A stretch of DNA of 64,000 bases from Spirochaeta isovalerica (GTDB lineage: Bacteria > Spirochaetota > Spirochaetia > DSM-2461), in contig NZ_JACHGJ010000005.1 in NCBI RefSeq assembly GCF_014207565.1, positions 186,001-250,000 of the forward strand, in the 5' to 3' direction. Each line of letters begins with the position of its first letter. The stretch's first letter is position 1. Below are positions 1 through 8,669 of the stretch, piece by piece. The position numbers and the translations under genes were made by a program. The notes under the pieces are model-generated. The model saw nothing but the letters and a program-made list of their open reading frames with translations, was not told the DNA's origin and did no database searches.

Positions 1-430
1 CAAACTGACTGATTGCACCATAGAGATGTTCTATCTCATATGAAGCCTCAGGATGAATCCTGAGACGGGGATAAGCTGATATTTTCTTTTTAAACTGCTC
101 GAGGACTTTGTCAGCAAAGTCCGGCTGACCTTTTCGCCTATCCTTGAGACGGGCTTTTTCCGCTTCCGCCATTTGTTCTTTTTTCAATTGCTTCTGATGA
201 TTGAAAATGGCCTGAACCGCGGCTATCTCCTCTTTCAGAAAGCTCTCCAGATCGCGGGACTCAATCCTGGCATTGCGGTAACGACGTTCAAATTCCTCCT
301 TCAGGGAGGCCGATTTGTGGAATGTAACGATATATTTGTCATATTCGGCGCGGATTTTGGAAAGTACCGCATGAATTTCTTTTTCTGAAAGTTTCTGTTT
401 GCGCCGGGAGAAAGGATTTATAACTGCCAT
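1..430 (-). CDS. hypothetical protein, 3' end beyond window
   Basis: An open minus-strand frame begins with ATG at 430 and runs without a stop to the left edge, giving at least 143 residues, so the gene is cut by the window. The product starts MAVINPFSRRKQKLSEKE and is highly charged; Lys, Arg and Glu dominate the stretch from about residue 10 to 125, consistent with long helices or coiled coil. No signal peptide or membrane segment is visible. It lies downstream of ssb in the same direction with a gap of about 93 bp, so cotranscription is possible. I do not recognise the family and assign no function. Codon use looks ordinary for the window. Confidence 0.6.
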   Translation of the reverse strand, partial: MAVINPFSRRKQKLSEKEIHAVLSKIRAEYDKYIVTFHKSASLKEEFERRYRNARIESRDLESFLKEEIAAVQAIFNHQKQLKKEQMAEAEKARLKDRRKGQPDFADKVLEQFKKKISAYPRLRIHPEASYEIEHLYGAISQF

Positions 431-523
431 CACATTAATATCGGCGGAATGGCTTTTAATGATTACAGGGGCAAAGAAAACCTGCCGCAGAGATTATAGG
501 GATTCTACGGCAAGATGATTTAA

Positions 524-898
524 TCAGAAAGCCGGTTCAGCTTCCTCTATCTTCTCTTCTTCATTCTTCCTGAACTGCGGCTTGAACTCCACATGCTCCC
601 CTACGATCTTAACTTTGGTTCTCCCCCGTCCCTCTTCGTCCTGCCAACGGTCCTGTTTCAGCCGTCCGACGACACGTACACCGCGTCCCTTTTCCAAATT
701 GGTGTAGCAGTTTTCCGCGAGCTTGGACCAGACTTCCACATCAAAATAGGAAACTTCATCGACCCGGTTTCCCTCCTGTTTGTAAAATCGGTTGGACGCT
801 ATGGAAAACCTGCAGAATTTTGTTCCCTTGGGGGTTTCTCCCGATTCGGGATCGCGGACCAGATTCCCTTCCAGTAGAATCGAATTTAATGAATTCAT
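524..898 (-). CDS. ssb: single-stranded DNA-binding protein
   Basis: A 124-residue OB-fold protein that coats single-stranded DNA during replication and repair. The N-terminal pattern (NSILLEGNLVRDPE), the central FDVEVW strand and GRGVRVVGRLKQDRW are typical of SSB/PriB-type OB folds. ATG at 898 is preceded by AAGGAG at good spacing. The protein is shorter than the usual 150-180 residues because the flexible linker is almost absent. The C-terminus is acidic and ends in Glu-Ala-Glu-Pro-Ala-Phe, not the classical Asp-Asp-Ile-Pro-Phe tip that recruits partner proteins; it may be a divergent version of that tip. It is not next to rpsF/rpsR here. It could be an accessory paralogue, but its isolated position and form suggest a genuine SSB. 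Confidence 0.9.
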   Translation of the reverse strand: MNSLNSILLEGNLVRDPESGETPKGTKFCRFSIASNRFYKQEGNRVDEVSYFDVEVWSKLAENCYTNLEKGRGVRVVGRLKQDRWQDEEGRGRTKVKIVGEHVEFKPQFRKNEEEKIEEAEPAF

Positions 899-1032
899 AT
901 GACACTCCTTGATTTTATCTACTTTTAATCACTGGAAATTTAAGAGTAATGCTTCAATAGCTTGTAATTTCTTTTCAAAAGACAGAGAATTTCAGATATA
1001 CACAAAATTGATAAAGTATAAGGAAGACAAAC

Positions 1033-1344
1033 ATGAATAAAGCTTTAAAAATCGGAACAGTTGGCGTTATTGCTGGAGCTTTGGATCTGATCCCCCTGGT
1101 CATGGTCAAGGCCCCGATGCTCAATATGATTGCTATCGTCTGTTTCTGGATTGTCACGGCAATATTTATTTCCGAGACAAAGCTGGTAAAGAACTCTCTT
1201 CTCAACGGTTTGATTGTTGCAGTTCTTATAATGCTGCCCGTAGTGATGACGGTATACACCGTAAATCCAAAAGATTTTCTTCCCATGCTGTCTATGGCCG
1301 TGATATTAGGTCCAATTGCAGGATTGGCTCTAGAGAAATTATGA
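1033..1344 (+). CDS. small integral membrane protein, hypothetical
   Basis: A 103-residue, very hydrophobic protein with about three transmembrane segments (roughly residues 7-25, 30-50 and 58-80) and a short hydrophobic C-terminal stretch. The ATG at 1033 follows AAGGAAG at normal spacing. The gene runs divergently from ssb, and its TGA abuts the end of the convergent AraC-type gene at 1345. No catalytic motif is visible and I do not recognise a named family. The frame on the opposite strand (975-1286) is a shadow of this gene. Confidence 0.7.
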   Translation: MNKALKIGTVGVIAGALDLIPLVMVKAPMLNMIAIVCFWIVTAIFISETKLVKNSLLNGLIVAVLIMLPVVMTVYTVNPKDFLPMLSMAVILGPIAGLALEKL

Positions 1345-2292
1345 TCAGTTTTTCCCCGGAGCGAAGCCCGATTTGAGTTTGACAGACTGGCTGTATTCCG
1401 AAGGAGTCATTCCCACATAGCGTTTAAAGACACGGGAGAAATGCTGAAGCGATGTAAAATCCAGTTCATCGCAGATCTGTGTAAAATTGTTGGAACCCTC
1501 ACGGATCATTTGTTTCACCCGCTCAATCTTGACCCTTTTGTAATACTCCATAACGCTCTGCCCGGTCCTTTCTTTAAAAATTCTGTGTAGATAAGAGCGG
1601 CTGTATCCGACTGACCGGCAAAGATCACAGATTTCAAAGGAAGAGGCAAGGTTATCTTCCATAAAATTGACAACTTTATTAAAAGCCACTTCTTTCGTTC
1701 TCTGTTCAATTGTCCCGGTCAGGCGGTCGGGTCCTGAGACATCCGAATCCCTGCGGATAAGGCGGATAAGCAGTTCCTCCAGATGGAGCTTTATCATATG
1801 CTCACAACCGAAGGGGACCTCCTCTCTCTTGATCATCCCCTTCGTCGCAGGATCGTCAAGTCGAGTCGAAAAGGTTCGCTGAGCTTCGTGAATGATACTG
1901 CCCAGAAGATTCCTCTCCTCTCCTTTTATTCTGAGAATTTTACCAATAAACCACTTCATTACCACGCTGGAACTGGAAAAAGTGATGACGACGAGATTAG
2001 GAGCTGTCTTGCCGTTGGCCCAGAGACTGTGGAATTCTCCGGGACGGTGAAAGATTATATCCCCTTTGAAAAGAGTGTGCTGGGTCTTTCCCGCAACGAC
2101 TTCAACGACGCCGCCATCAACATAGAGGAACTCCCAGAAGTCATGCTTCTCTCCCCCGAAATAGAAGTCCTTGGTGTACTCGAAATAGTGAATTGTGAAA
2201 ATTTCCTCTATTCGAATTTCCTCTTTAACAGGCGTAGAAAAAAAACCCTGAATCTCCATATCAACTAATTCTATATCTGATATTGGATACAT
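1345..2292 (-). CDS. AraC-family transcriptional regulator with N-terminal cupin domain
   Basis: A 315-residue sugar-type AraC/XylS activator. The N-terminal half (about 30-110) has a cupin-like sensing domain with GGVVEVVAG and the FHRPGEFHS strand that typically lines the effector pocket. The last 100 residues hold the paired helix-turn-helix with FEICDLCRSVGYSRSYLHR and FTQICDELDFTSLQHFSRVF followed by GMTPSEYS, the standard AraC signature. The frame opens at a TTG (2310), but ATG at 2292 is the better start; no clear Shine-Dalgarno precedes either. It is divergent from the ABC-transporter operon that starts at 2383, with only about 90 bp between start codons, so it very probably controls that operon in response to the transported sugar (inference). 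Confidence 0.9.
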   Translation of the reverse strand: MYPISDIELVDMEIQGFFSTPVKEEIRIEEIFTIHYFEYTKDFYFGGEKHDFWEFLYVDGGVVEVVAGKTQHTLFKGDIIFHRPGEFHSLWANGKTAPNLVVITFSSSSVVMKWFIGKILRIKGEERNLLGSIIHEAQRTFSTRLDDPATKGMIKREEVPFGCEHMIKLHLEELLIRLIRRDSDVSGPDRLTGTIEQRTKEVAFNKVVNFMEDNLASSFEICDLCRSVGYSRSYLHRIFKERTGQSVMEYYKRVKIERVKQMIREGSNNFTQICDELDFTSLQHFSRVFKRYVGMTPSEYSQSVKLKSGFAPGKN

Positions 2293-2382
2293 ACAAACAA
2301 TATTTAGCAACTTATAAGCAAATACTAATAAAAAAACCGTGATAGGATTTGATTAATACGAAAACCTGAAAAGGAGAAAAAA

Positions 2383-3666
2383 GTGAAAAAAGTTAAGATG
2401 ATTCTGATGTCGACACTGGTCCTCATCACAGCCCTTTCACCGGCATTTGCAACAGGTCAGCAGGAAGCGGCAAACAGCGATTCTGTCAATCTTGTTTACT
2501 GGTCCATGTGGAATGAAACAGAGCCCCAGGCTATGGTTCTCAAAGATGCAATTAAGGATTTCGAAAAAATGAATCCCGGAGTGAAGATTGATGTTCAGTG
2601 GAACGGCCGGGAGATACGGAAAACGCTTCAGCCGGCTCTTGATGCAGGGACGAAAATTGACATCTGGGACGAAGACCTGGAAAGAATCGTTAAAACCTGG
2701 CAGAGCTATGCGCTCAGCCTCGATGATTTCTACGGAAAAGCTTATCCTTCAACAAATGGAAAGACTTTTACCGACACGGTTATGGGATCGCTTCAGACCC
2801 TTCTCCGTTCTTTTTCATCTGACGGCTCTCTCTATGCTGTCCCTTATCAGCCCATGGTAGTCGTTGTTTTCTACAACAAAGATCATTTCGATAAAGCAGG
2901 TATAACATCCACTCCCCGGACCTGGGACGAATTGCTTCAGGCCTGTTCCAAGCTACAGGCAGCCGGCTATACCCCCATTACCATCGATGACGCTTACATT
3001 GATCTTCCACTAGGCATGCATCTTAACAGAATGTACGGCAATCCTGAATCTGTTGAAGCTCTGGTCAAAGATAAAACAGGTAACCTCTGGGATGCACCTG
3101 AAGTGATGCAGACCGCAAAAGATTTCGAAGCACTGGCTCCTTTTATGTCTCCACAGGTCGCAACAAACAAATGGCCTGCAGGACAGCAGGAAGTGGCCAC
3201 TGATCAGGTTTCCATATATCTTATGAACGGGACATGGCTTCCCAATGAGGTTATGGGGACAACCGGTCCTGATTTTCGCTGGGGGCAGTTCCCTTATCCC
3301 GCGGTTACCGGCGGCGTTAACAATAACGGCGGAACTTACGGAGCGCAGGGATTCCAGATCAATAAAAACTGCGAGAACCCTGAATTAGCCTTCGCTCTTC
3401 TGGCTCACTTGACTTCCGGAAAATGGGACAAGGAACTGGCAGCCAAAACATATGGCGCACCCATGGATACAAGCATGCCCTGGCCTTCCCAGATAGAGGA
3501 GTGCAGACCCATATTCGAAAGCCTGGATTCCTGGATTCCCTGGAGCGGAGGACTGGCAGCTGATACAGATGCCTTCCCCGTTATTAAAGCGGAATACACA
3601 AGACTGCTTGCCGGACAGATCACAGCTGATCAGTTCGTCAGGAATGTTAAGTCGGCACTAAAATAA
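2383..3666 (+). CDS. carbohydrate ABC transporter substrate-binding protein (family 1)
   Basis: A 427-residue extracellular solute-binding protein of the maltose/multiple-sugar type that delivers substrate to the permeases encoded just downstream. A signal peptide covers about residues 1-24 (KKVKM, a hydrophobic core, then AFA). The mature chain begins TGQQEAAN and has no lipobox cysteine, so it is probably a soluble periplasmic protein. VYWSMWNETEPQAM, the long YGNPESVEALVK region and the NPELAFALLAHLTSGKW segment are typical of the family. The start is GTG at 2383, with AAGGAG seven bases upstream; the next ATG is too far in. The sugar cannot be told from sequence alone. A GC-rich hairpin follows the gene. 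Confidence 0.92.
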   Translation: MKKVKMILMSTLVLITALSPAFATGQQEAANSDSVNLVYWSMWNETEPQAMVLKDAIKDFEKMNPGVKIDVQWNGREIRKTLQPALDAGTKIDIWDEDLERIVKTWQSYALSLDDFYGKAYPSTNGKTFTDTVMGSLQTLLRSFSSDGSLYAVPYQPMVVVVFYNKDHFDKAGITSTPRTWDELLQACSKLQAAGYTPITIDDAYIDLPLGMHLNRMYGNPESVEALVKDKTGNLWDAPEVMQTAKDFEALAPFMSPQVATNKWPAGQQEVATDQVSIYLMNGTWLPNEVMGTTGPDFRWGQFPYPAVTGGVNNNGGTYGAQGFQINKNCENPELAFALLAHLTSGKWDKELAAKTYGAPMDTSMPWPSQIEECRPIFESLDSWIPWSGGLAADTDAFPVIKAEYTRLLAGQITADQFVRNVKSALK

Positions 3667-3674
3667 TTAAAACA

Positions 3675-3694
3675 GGGGTGCCGTAAGGCGCCCC
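3675..3694 (+). terminator. hairpin between binding-protein and permease genes (attenuator or mRNA-stabilising stem)
   Basis: GGGGTGCC and GGCGCCCC form an 8-bp stem (one G-U pair) with a GTAA tetraloop directly after the binding-protein stop codon. No strong T-run follows, so full termination is unlikely. The usual role of such stems is to protect the upstream mRNA so that binding protein exceeds permease (inference). Confidence 0.6.
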
Positions 3695-3712
3695 GCTTTC
3701 AGGATTTTATCA

Positions 3713-4627
3713 ATGAAACGCGATAATAAAATGACTGTTATTTTTTTGACACCGGCGCTTCTCTCTTTTTGTCTGGTGTTTCTCTATCCGACGATACGGA
3801 CCCTCTTTATGAGTTTTTTCTATGTTCGCACCGTCACGGATAATCTAGGCAAATGGGAATTTGTAGGTATCGGGAACTATATCAAGCTGTTCTCCAGCCC
3901 CATGTTCCGTCAGTCTCTGGTCAATATCTTCAATATCTGGTTCTGGGGAGGCATCGCCGTATTCCTGGTAGCTCTGGTCTTTTCCGTTATCCTCACTTCG
4001 GGATATAAAGGCAAGTCTTTTTACAGAGCCGCGATCTATCTACCCAATGTGGTTTCAGCCGTAGCCATGGCCACCATGTGGATCCAGTACGCTTTCAGCA
4101 GCAAATACGGTTTGTTTCACAGCGTTTTTACTTTTCTCGGCCTGGAGAAGGCAGCTGCCTTCCAGTGGACTTCTCCGGACAATCAATTCTTCGCCATGAC
4201 TCTAGCCTACTGCTTTGGCATGGTCGGCTATTACGTGCTTATCTTCATGGCGGGAATCGAGAAAATCCCGGTAGATTATTTTGAAGCGGCCCGCCTGGAG
4301 GGTGCCAATCTATTTAAACAGTTCACCAAAATAACCATGCCGCTGATGCGCGGTGTTATAAAAAGCAGCATTGTCATGTGGTCAGTAACCTCTATCGCCT
4401 TTTTTATCTGGTCCATGATGTTTTCACCTCTCGATCCCGATGTGGGAACTATCACACCCATGGTCTACATGTACAATCTTGTTTTCGGACGGAACCTGAC
4501 CCCGACGGATCCACGTTTACTCAATGCCGGAGCGGGAGCGGCTGTCGGTGTCCTGATGACTTTGATGATCATCGGCGTATTCGGCCTGGTCAATTTTCTG
4601 ATCCGCGATAAAAAACTGCAGTATTAG
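3713..4627 (+). CDS. sugar ABC transporter permease, MalF/UgpA type
   Basis: A 304-residue inner-membrane permease with six predicted transmembrane segments, the first at about residues 8-30. The EAA loop that docks the ATPase is clear at residues 190-210 (YFEAARLEGANLFKQF). It pairs with the next gene, 10 bp downstream, as the second half of the heterodimeric channel. An AGGA element precedes the ATG. Length and topology match the MalF/UgpA/LacF subfamily of sugar importers, which includes members without the large MalF periplasmic loop. No ATPase gene accompanies it, so it probably borrows a shared MsmK/UgpC-type ATPase encoded elsewhere (inference). Confidence 0.93.
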   Translation: MKRDNKMTVIFLTPALLSFCLVFLYPTIRTLFMSFFYVRTVTDNLGKWEFVGIGNYIKLFSSPMFRQSLVNIFNIWFWGGIAVFLVALVFSVILTSGYKGKSFYRAAIYLPNVVSAVAMATMWIQYAFSSKYGLFHSVFTFLGLEKAAAFQWTSPDNQFFAMTLAYCFGMVGYYVLIFMAGIEKIPVDYFEAARLEGANLFKQFTKITMPLMRGVIKSSIVMWSVTSIAFFIWSMMFSPLDPDVGTITPMVYMYNLVFGRNLTPTDPRLLNAGAGAAVGVLMTLMIIGVFGLVNFLIRDKKLQY

Positions 4628-4637
4628 GGGAAAATTC

Positions 4638-5471
4638 ATGAACAGAAAACAAACGCTGGGGAGACTCCCCGGATATGCAGTACTCAATTTATGGGTTCTC
4701 TTTACCATTGTTCTTGTGGGCTGGATCGTGCTGGCGTCCCTGTCCACGACAAGAGAGATATTCACCAATACGCTTCTGCAGTCGGGTTTACACTTCGACA
4801 ATTACATTAAGGCTATTGTGAACCACAACGTGGGTATGTATTTCATCAACAGCATGATCTACACTTTTGCGGCGAGTTTCGGCATTATCGTCATTTCCGC
4901 GCCCGCTTCCTACATTCTGGCCAGATTTAGATTCAGGGGGAACAAACTGATTCAGAGTCTTTTTGTCGGATCCCTGGGGATTCCCCAGATTATGATTATC
5001 CTACCCCTTTTCTATCTGGCGTCCATAATGAGAATGACCAACTCACGTTCCCTTCTCATCATCCTCTATATCTGTCTCAACGTACCGTTTACGGTCTTCT
5101 TCCTTCTGAGCTTCTTCGCAACGATCCCAGGCTCTTTTGAAGAGGCTGCTGCAATCGACGGCTGCACCCCTATCGGGACATTCTGGAAGATAATCTTTCC
5201 CCTTGCCCAGCCGGGAATAATAACAGTTGGGATTTTCAACTTTATCGTTCTGTGGAATGAGTTTTTCATTGCCCTTATCTTTGCCAATACTTCGGAGCTG
5301 AGACCCTTGGCAGTGGGACTCTACACAATGGTTCAGTCTATGCGCTATATCGGCGACTGGGCGGGAATGTTCGCGGCGGTTATTATAGTCTTCGTCCCGA
5401 CTTTCCTTCTCTATATATTTCTGTCGAAGCGGATTATCGCCGGAGTGACGGGTGGAGCCATCAAGGAATAA
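4638..5471 (+). CDS. sugar ABC transporter permease, MalG/UgpE type
   Basis: A 277-residue permease of the CUT1 carbohydrate class and the second membrane subunit of the importer. Transmembrane segments start at about residues 15, 72, 108, 140, 195 and 245. The ATPase-coupling EAA motif is at about 168-190 (FEEAAAIDGCTPIGTFWKI), and the C-terminus ends VTGGAIKE as in MalG-like proteins. A GGGGAA element precedes ATG. The stop is three bases before the next ATG, so the genes are cotranscribed and probably translationally coupled. Confidence 0.93.
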   Translation: MNRKQTLGRLPGYAVLNLWVLFTIVLVGWIVLASLSTTREIFTNTLLQSGLHFDNYIKAIVNHNVGMYFINSMIYTFAASFGIIVISAPASYILARFRFRGNKLIQSLFVGSLGIPQIMIILPLFYLASIMRMTNSRSLLIILYICLNVPFTVFFLLSFFATIPGSFEEAAAIDGCTPIGTFWKIIFPLAQPGIITVGIFNFIVLWNEFFIALIFANTSELRPLAVGLYTMVQSMRYIGDWAGMFAAVIIVFVPTFLLYIFLSKRIIAGVTGGAIKE

Positions 5472-5474
5472 TAA

Positions 5475-7520
5475 ATGAGCGTTAACATTGATAAGATAAA
5501 AATTCCGGGAAGTCTGCCCGGAAAGACTAATCCCCTGCCCATGTTCAGGCACAGGGAGAGAAACAGACCGAGCGCCTATGACAATTCGTTTCTGGAAAAA
5601 GATAAAAAACTTTTTGCCTGGGAGACAGGTTTCCGAGTCCTCCCCTATGCGATGCAGGACAGCTACACCCGGGAAAAAAAAGAGCTGGAGCTGAAGGTAA
5701 TCGATCTGGAAAATGAACACCTGAGAGCCCGATTCCTGCCGGATTTCGGAGGAAGACTCATATCTCTTTTTGACAAACATAAGGGAAAAGAACTACTCTT
5801 TTCCAATCCCGTGTTTCAGCCTGCCAATCTGGCGACCCGCGACGCCTGGTTCTCCGGAGGTATTGAATGGAATATAAGCCAGTTCGGCCACTCCTATCTT
5901 ACCTGTGAGCCTGTGTTTTTCGCCTCCGTAACCGACAGAGAAGAAAATGAATTCCTCAGAATGTATGAGTATGAGAGAAACAGGGGCATATTTTTCTCCG
6001 TAGATTTCCATCTTCCTCCCGGTGCCCGGCAACTTGGTGCCCACGTGAGAATCGTCAACGATAACAGCTACAAAGTTCCCATGTACTGGTGGACAAACAT
6101 CGCTCTTCCAGAAGAGAAAGATATCCGGGTATTTTCCGAAACTGATCAGGTGATCTACATAAAACCGGAATCCAATATCAGCGAGAAGAATATCCACCGG
6201 TTCGGGAGAGCGAGTCTTACCGATCTCCCCTCTCTTCCGGGAAAAGACGCTTCCCGGCCTATGAATTTTACTTTTTCAAGTGAATATTTTTTTCAGAATC
6301 CCGAAGGGCTTTCCTCGCCCTGGGAGGCGGCGGTATATAACGACGGATATATTTTTTATGAACGGTCCACCGACCTGTTACTCTACAGAAAGATGTTCTG
6401 CTGGGGCACCCATAAAGGAGGAAGGAACTGGTGCGACTTCCTGTCTGAACCGGGAAAAGGTGATTATCTGGAAGTACAGGCCGGTCTGGCACCGACTCAG
6501 CTTCACGGACTGGAGATGCCCGGGGAGACAGAATGGCAATTTACCCAGATATTCGGATCGGCACAGATTGAACCGGCGGATGCCTACGGCGACTGGAAAA
6601 GATCACGGGATAATGTCAGAAAAGAACTCGACAGAGAGCTTGATTCAGGTGAAGTGAAAAAGAGAGATGAAATCTATCGGGCCTGCGCTCTTTTGAAACC
6701 TGAAAAGATCATCCATAAGGGTTCAGGTTGGGGTGCTCTGGAACTGGCATTCCGAAAATCTGCCGGCATTAACAAATCCATACCCGTTGGAATGGCTTTT
6801 CCGGAATCCTCTATGGGAAGGGAACAGCAGTTATGGCTTGATCTACTGGCAACTGGATCTTCCGGGGGAGCAGACGGTATGGAAATAACCTCTTGGATGG
6901 TGGATCCCCGATGGGAACCTCTCCTGCGCAATTGGGCGGGGAAATCTCAAAAAGACCCCCGCCCGCTTATTCTTCTGGGTGTACTCAATTTTGAGAGAGG
7001 CGATGCGGAAGAAGCTGTTAAAAACTGGCAGGACTCACTTTCGGTCCAACCCACGGCGCTTGCCTGGAGAAATTTGGCAATAGCCCTGCTGGACTGGAAA
7101 AAACCGGACCAGGCGCTTGATGCTATGAGGCGTGCTGTCGCCCTCAGCAATAAAACTGAACGGGTTTATCTGATCCGGGAACTGATGGATATGCTTATTG
7201 AAAACAGATATTACGATGAAGCCTGGAAATATTTCAAAACCCTACCAGATGATGAAGCCGGAGACGAGAGGGTCATGATACCCGCTGCCATAGCTGCATT
7301 CCACAAGGATATAAGGGATTTTCTAGAAAAAGTTTTTCTCCATCCTTTTGCCAATATAAAAGAAGGGGAAACAGCTCTGGCCGACTTATGGTTTCTCTAT
7401 CGGACCCGTTTGGAAGCTGAAAGACGGGGTGTTCCAGAAGATGACAGACTGCTCAGAGAAATAAGAAAAGTGGAAACACCACCAGACAATATTGATTTCA
7501 CAATGACAGAAAGAGACTGA
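5475..7520 (+). CDS. DUF5107 domain protein with C-terminal tetratricopeptide repeats
   Basis: A 681-residue cytoplasmic protein without signal peptide. The N-terminal half (about 30-370) resembles DUF5107, a beta-sandwich related to galactose-mutarotase-like folds; visible segments are RFLPDFGGRLISLFDK, WFSGGIEWNISQFGHS and YWWTNIALPE. The C-terminal half carries TPR-like helices (about 480-600), including PLILLGVLNFERGDAEEAV and ALAWRNLAIALLDWKKPDQA. DUF5107 proteins occur in sugar-utilisation operons, and some have been proposed to be carbohydrate-active; their reaction is not known to me. AAGGAA precedes ATG. The gene is two bases from the kinase gene, so both probably act on the imported sugar. 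The substrate is unknown. Confidence 0.8.
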   Translation: MSVNIDKIKIPGSLPGKTNPLPMFRHRERNRPSAYDNSFLEKDKKLFAWETGFRVLPYAMQDSYTREKKELELKVIDLENEHLRARFLPDFGGRLISLFDKHKGKELLFSNPVFQPANLATRDAWFSGGIEWNISQFGHSYLTCEPVFFASVTDREENEFLRMYEYERNRGIFFSVDFHLPPGARQLGAHVRIVNDNSYKVPMYWWTNIALPEEKDIRVFSETDQVIYIKPESNISEKNIHRFGRASLTDLPSLPGKDASRPMNFTFSSEYFFQNPEGLSSPWEAAVYNDGYIFYERSTDLLLYRKMFCWGTHKGGRNWCDFLSEPGKGDYLEVQAGLAPTQLHGLEMPGETEWQFTQIFGSAQIEPADAYGDWKRSRDNVRKELDRELDSGEVKKRDEIYRACALLKPEKIIHKGSGWGALELAFRKSAGINKSIPVGMAFPESSMGREQQLWLDLLATGSSGGADGMEITSWMVDPRWEPLLRNWAGKSQKDPRPLILLGVLNFERGDAEEAVKNWQDSLSVQPTALAWRNLAIALLDWKKPDQALDAMRRAVALSNKTERVYLIRELMDMLIENRYYDEAWKYFKTLPDDEAGDERVMIPAAIAAFHKDIRDFLEKVFLHPFANIKEGETALADLWFLYRTRLEAERRGVPEDDRLLREIRKVETPPDNIDFTMTERD

Positions 7521-7522
7521 AA

Positions 7523-8626
7523 ATGACATATAATTTTGATAAAATAAGCCGGGCTTTCGCTATGGAGGGTAAACTGGAGAGTTGCATACCCTACGGAAGC
7601 GGCCATATAAATGAAACCTACCTGCTGAGAACCCATGAGAATGACAGTCCCGATTATATTCTCCAGAAAATAAACAAAACTGTCTTTAAAGATATTCCCG
7701 GGCTTATGGAAAACATCCGCAAAGTGACGTCTCATCTCCACAGAAAAATGGAAGAAGAGGGAAAAGGCGACCCTTCGAAGGAGATTCTGACATTAATTCC
7801 CACAACGTGCGGAAAACCCTATCATCTCGATGAGCGGGGAGACTTCTGGCGGCTATATATCTATATCTGGCCGAATAAAAGCTATGATATCGTTCCGGAT
7901 GGGAAGGTCGCTTATGAGGGGGGGAAGATGTTCGGGCGCTTTCAACGCTTATTATCCGATCTCCCAGGCCATGAACTTGTAGAAACCATTCCTGATTTTC
8001 ACCACCTCGGCCGCCGTCTGGAAATCTTTTACAAGACATTGGAAAAAGACCGGTGCAACAGAATATCTCTGGTAAAAAAAGAGCTCGATTTTGTAGAAAA
8101 ACATCATAGAGAAATGTTTCGCATACTGGAGCTGGGCGATTCGGGAGCCATTCCCGAACGAGTCACTCACAACGACACAAAATTCAACAATGTCCTGCTC
8201 GACAGTGCCGGCAAGGGACTCTGTGTTATCGACCTGGATACAGTTATGCCGGGCTTCATCCATTACGATTTCGGAGATACGATCCGAACAGCTACCAATA
8301 CCGCGGCTGAAGACGAGCGTGATCTGTCGAAAGTGAACATGGATTTATCGATTTTCAGCGGTTTTGCCCGGGGCTTTCTCAAGGAGACAAGCCATATTCT
8401 CAACAAGACAGAGCTTGATAATCTCGCCTTCTCCGGACAGGTAGTAACTTTTACCATAGGTCTTCGCTTTCTGACCGATTTTCTCGACGGCGATAGATAT
8501 TTCCGAATACATAGAGAAGAACACAATCTGGACAGATGCCGGACTCAATTCAAGCTAGTGGAAAGCCAAATCCGTCAGGCCGATGAGATGAATCGGGTTA
8601 TCAGCGAAATACGGAAGATGAGCTAA
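7523..8626 (+). CDS. aminoglycoside-phosphotransferase-fold sugar kinase, N-acetylhexosamine 1-kinase-like
   Basis: A 367-residue soluble kinase of the APH/choline kinase fold. The nucleotide-binding start is at residues 23-37 (PYGSGHINETYLLR). The catalytic loop is THNDTKFNNVLL (216-226) with the Asp of HND as base, and the metal-binding segment is VIDLDTVMPG (235-244) followed by HYDFGDTIRTATNT. This wording is very close to NahK-type N-acetylhexosamine 1-kinases, which phosphorylate GlcNAc/GalNAc at the anomeric carbon. Its place as the last gene of a sugar-import operon fits that role. Another anomeric sugar kinase or a homoserine-kinase-like activity cannot be excluded from sequence alone. 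Confidence 0.82.
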   Translation: MTYNFDKISRAFAMEGKLESCIPYGSGHINETYLLRTHENDSPDYILQKINKTVFKDIPGLMENIRKVTSHLHRKMEEEGKGDPSKEILTLIPTTCGKPYHLDERGDFWRLYIYIWPNKSYDIVPDGKVAYEGGKMFGRFQRLLSDLPGHELVETIPDFHHLGRRLEIFYKTLEKDRCNRISLVKKELDFVEKHHREMFRILELGDSGAIPERVTHNDTKFNNVLLDSAGKGLCVIDLDTVMPGFIHYDFGDTIRTATNTAAEDERDLSKVNMDLSIFSGFARGFLKETSHILNKTELDNLAFSGQVVTFTIGLRFLTDFLDGDRYFRIHREEHNLDRCRTQFKLVESQIRQADEMNRVISEIRKMS

Positions 8627-8669
8627 CATTATTCTTTCCATCCGCTCATTCATTGACTATCATTAAATT

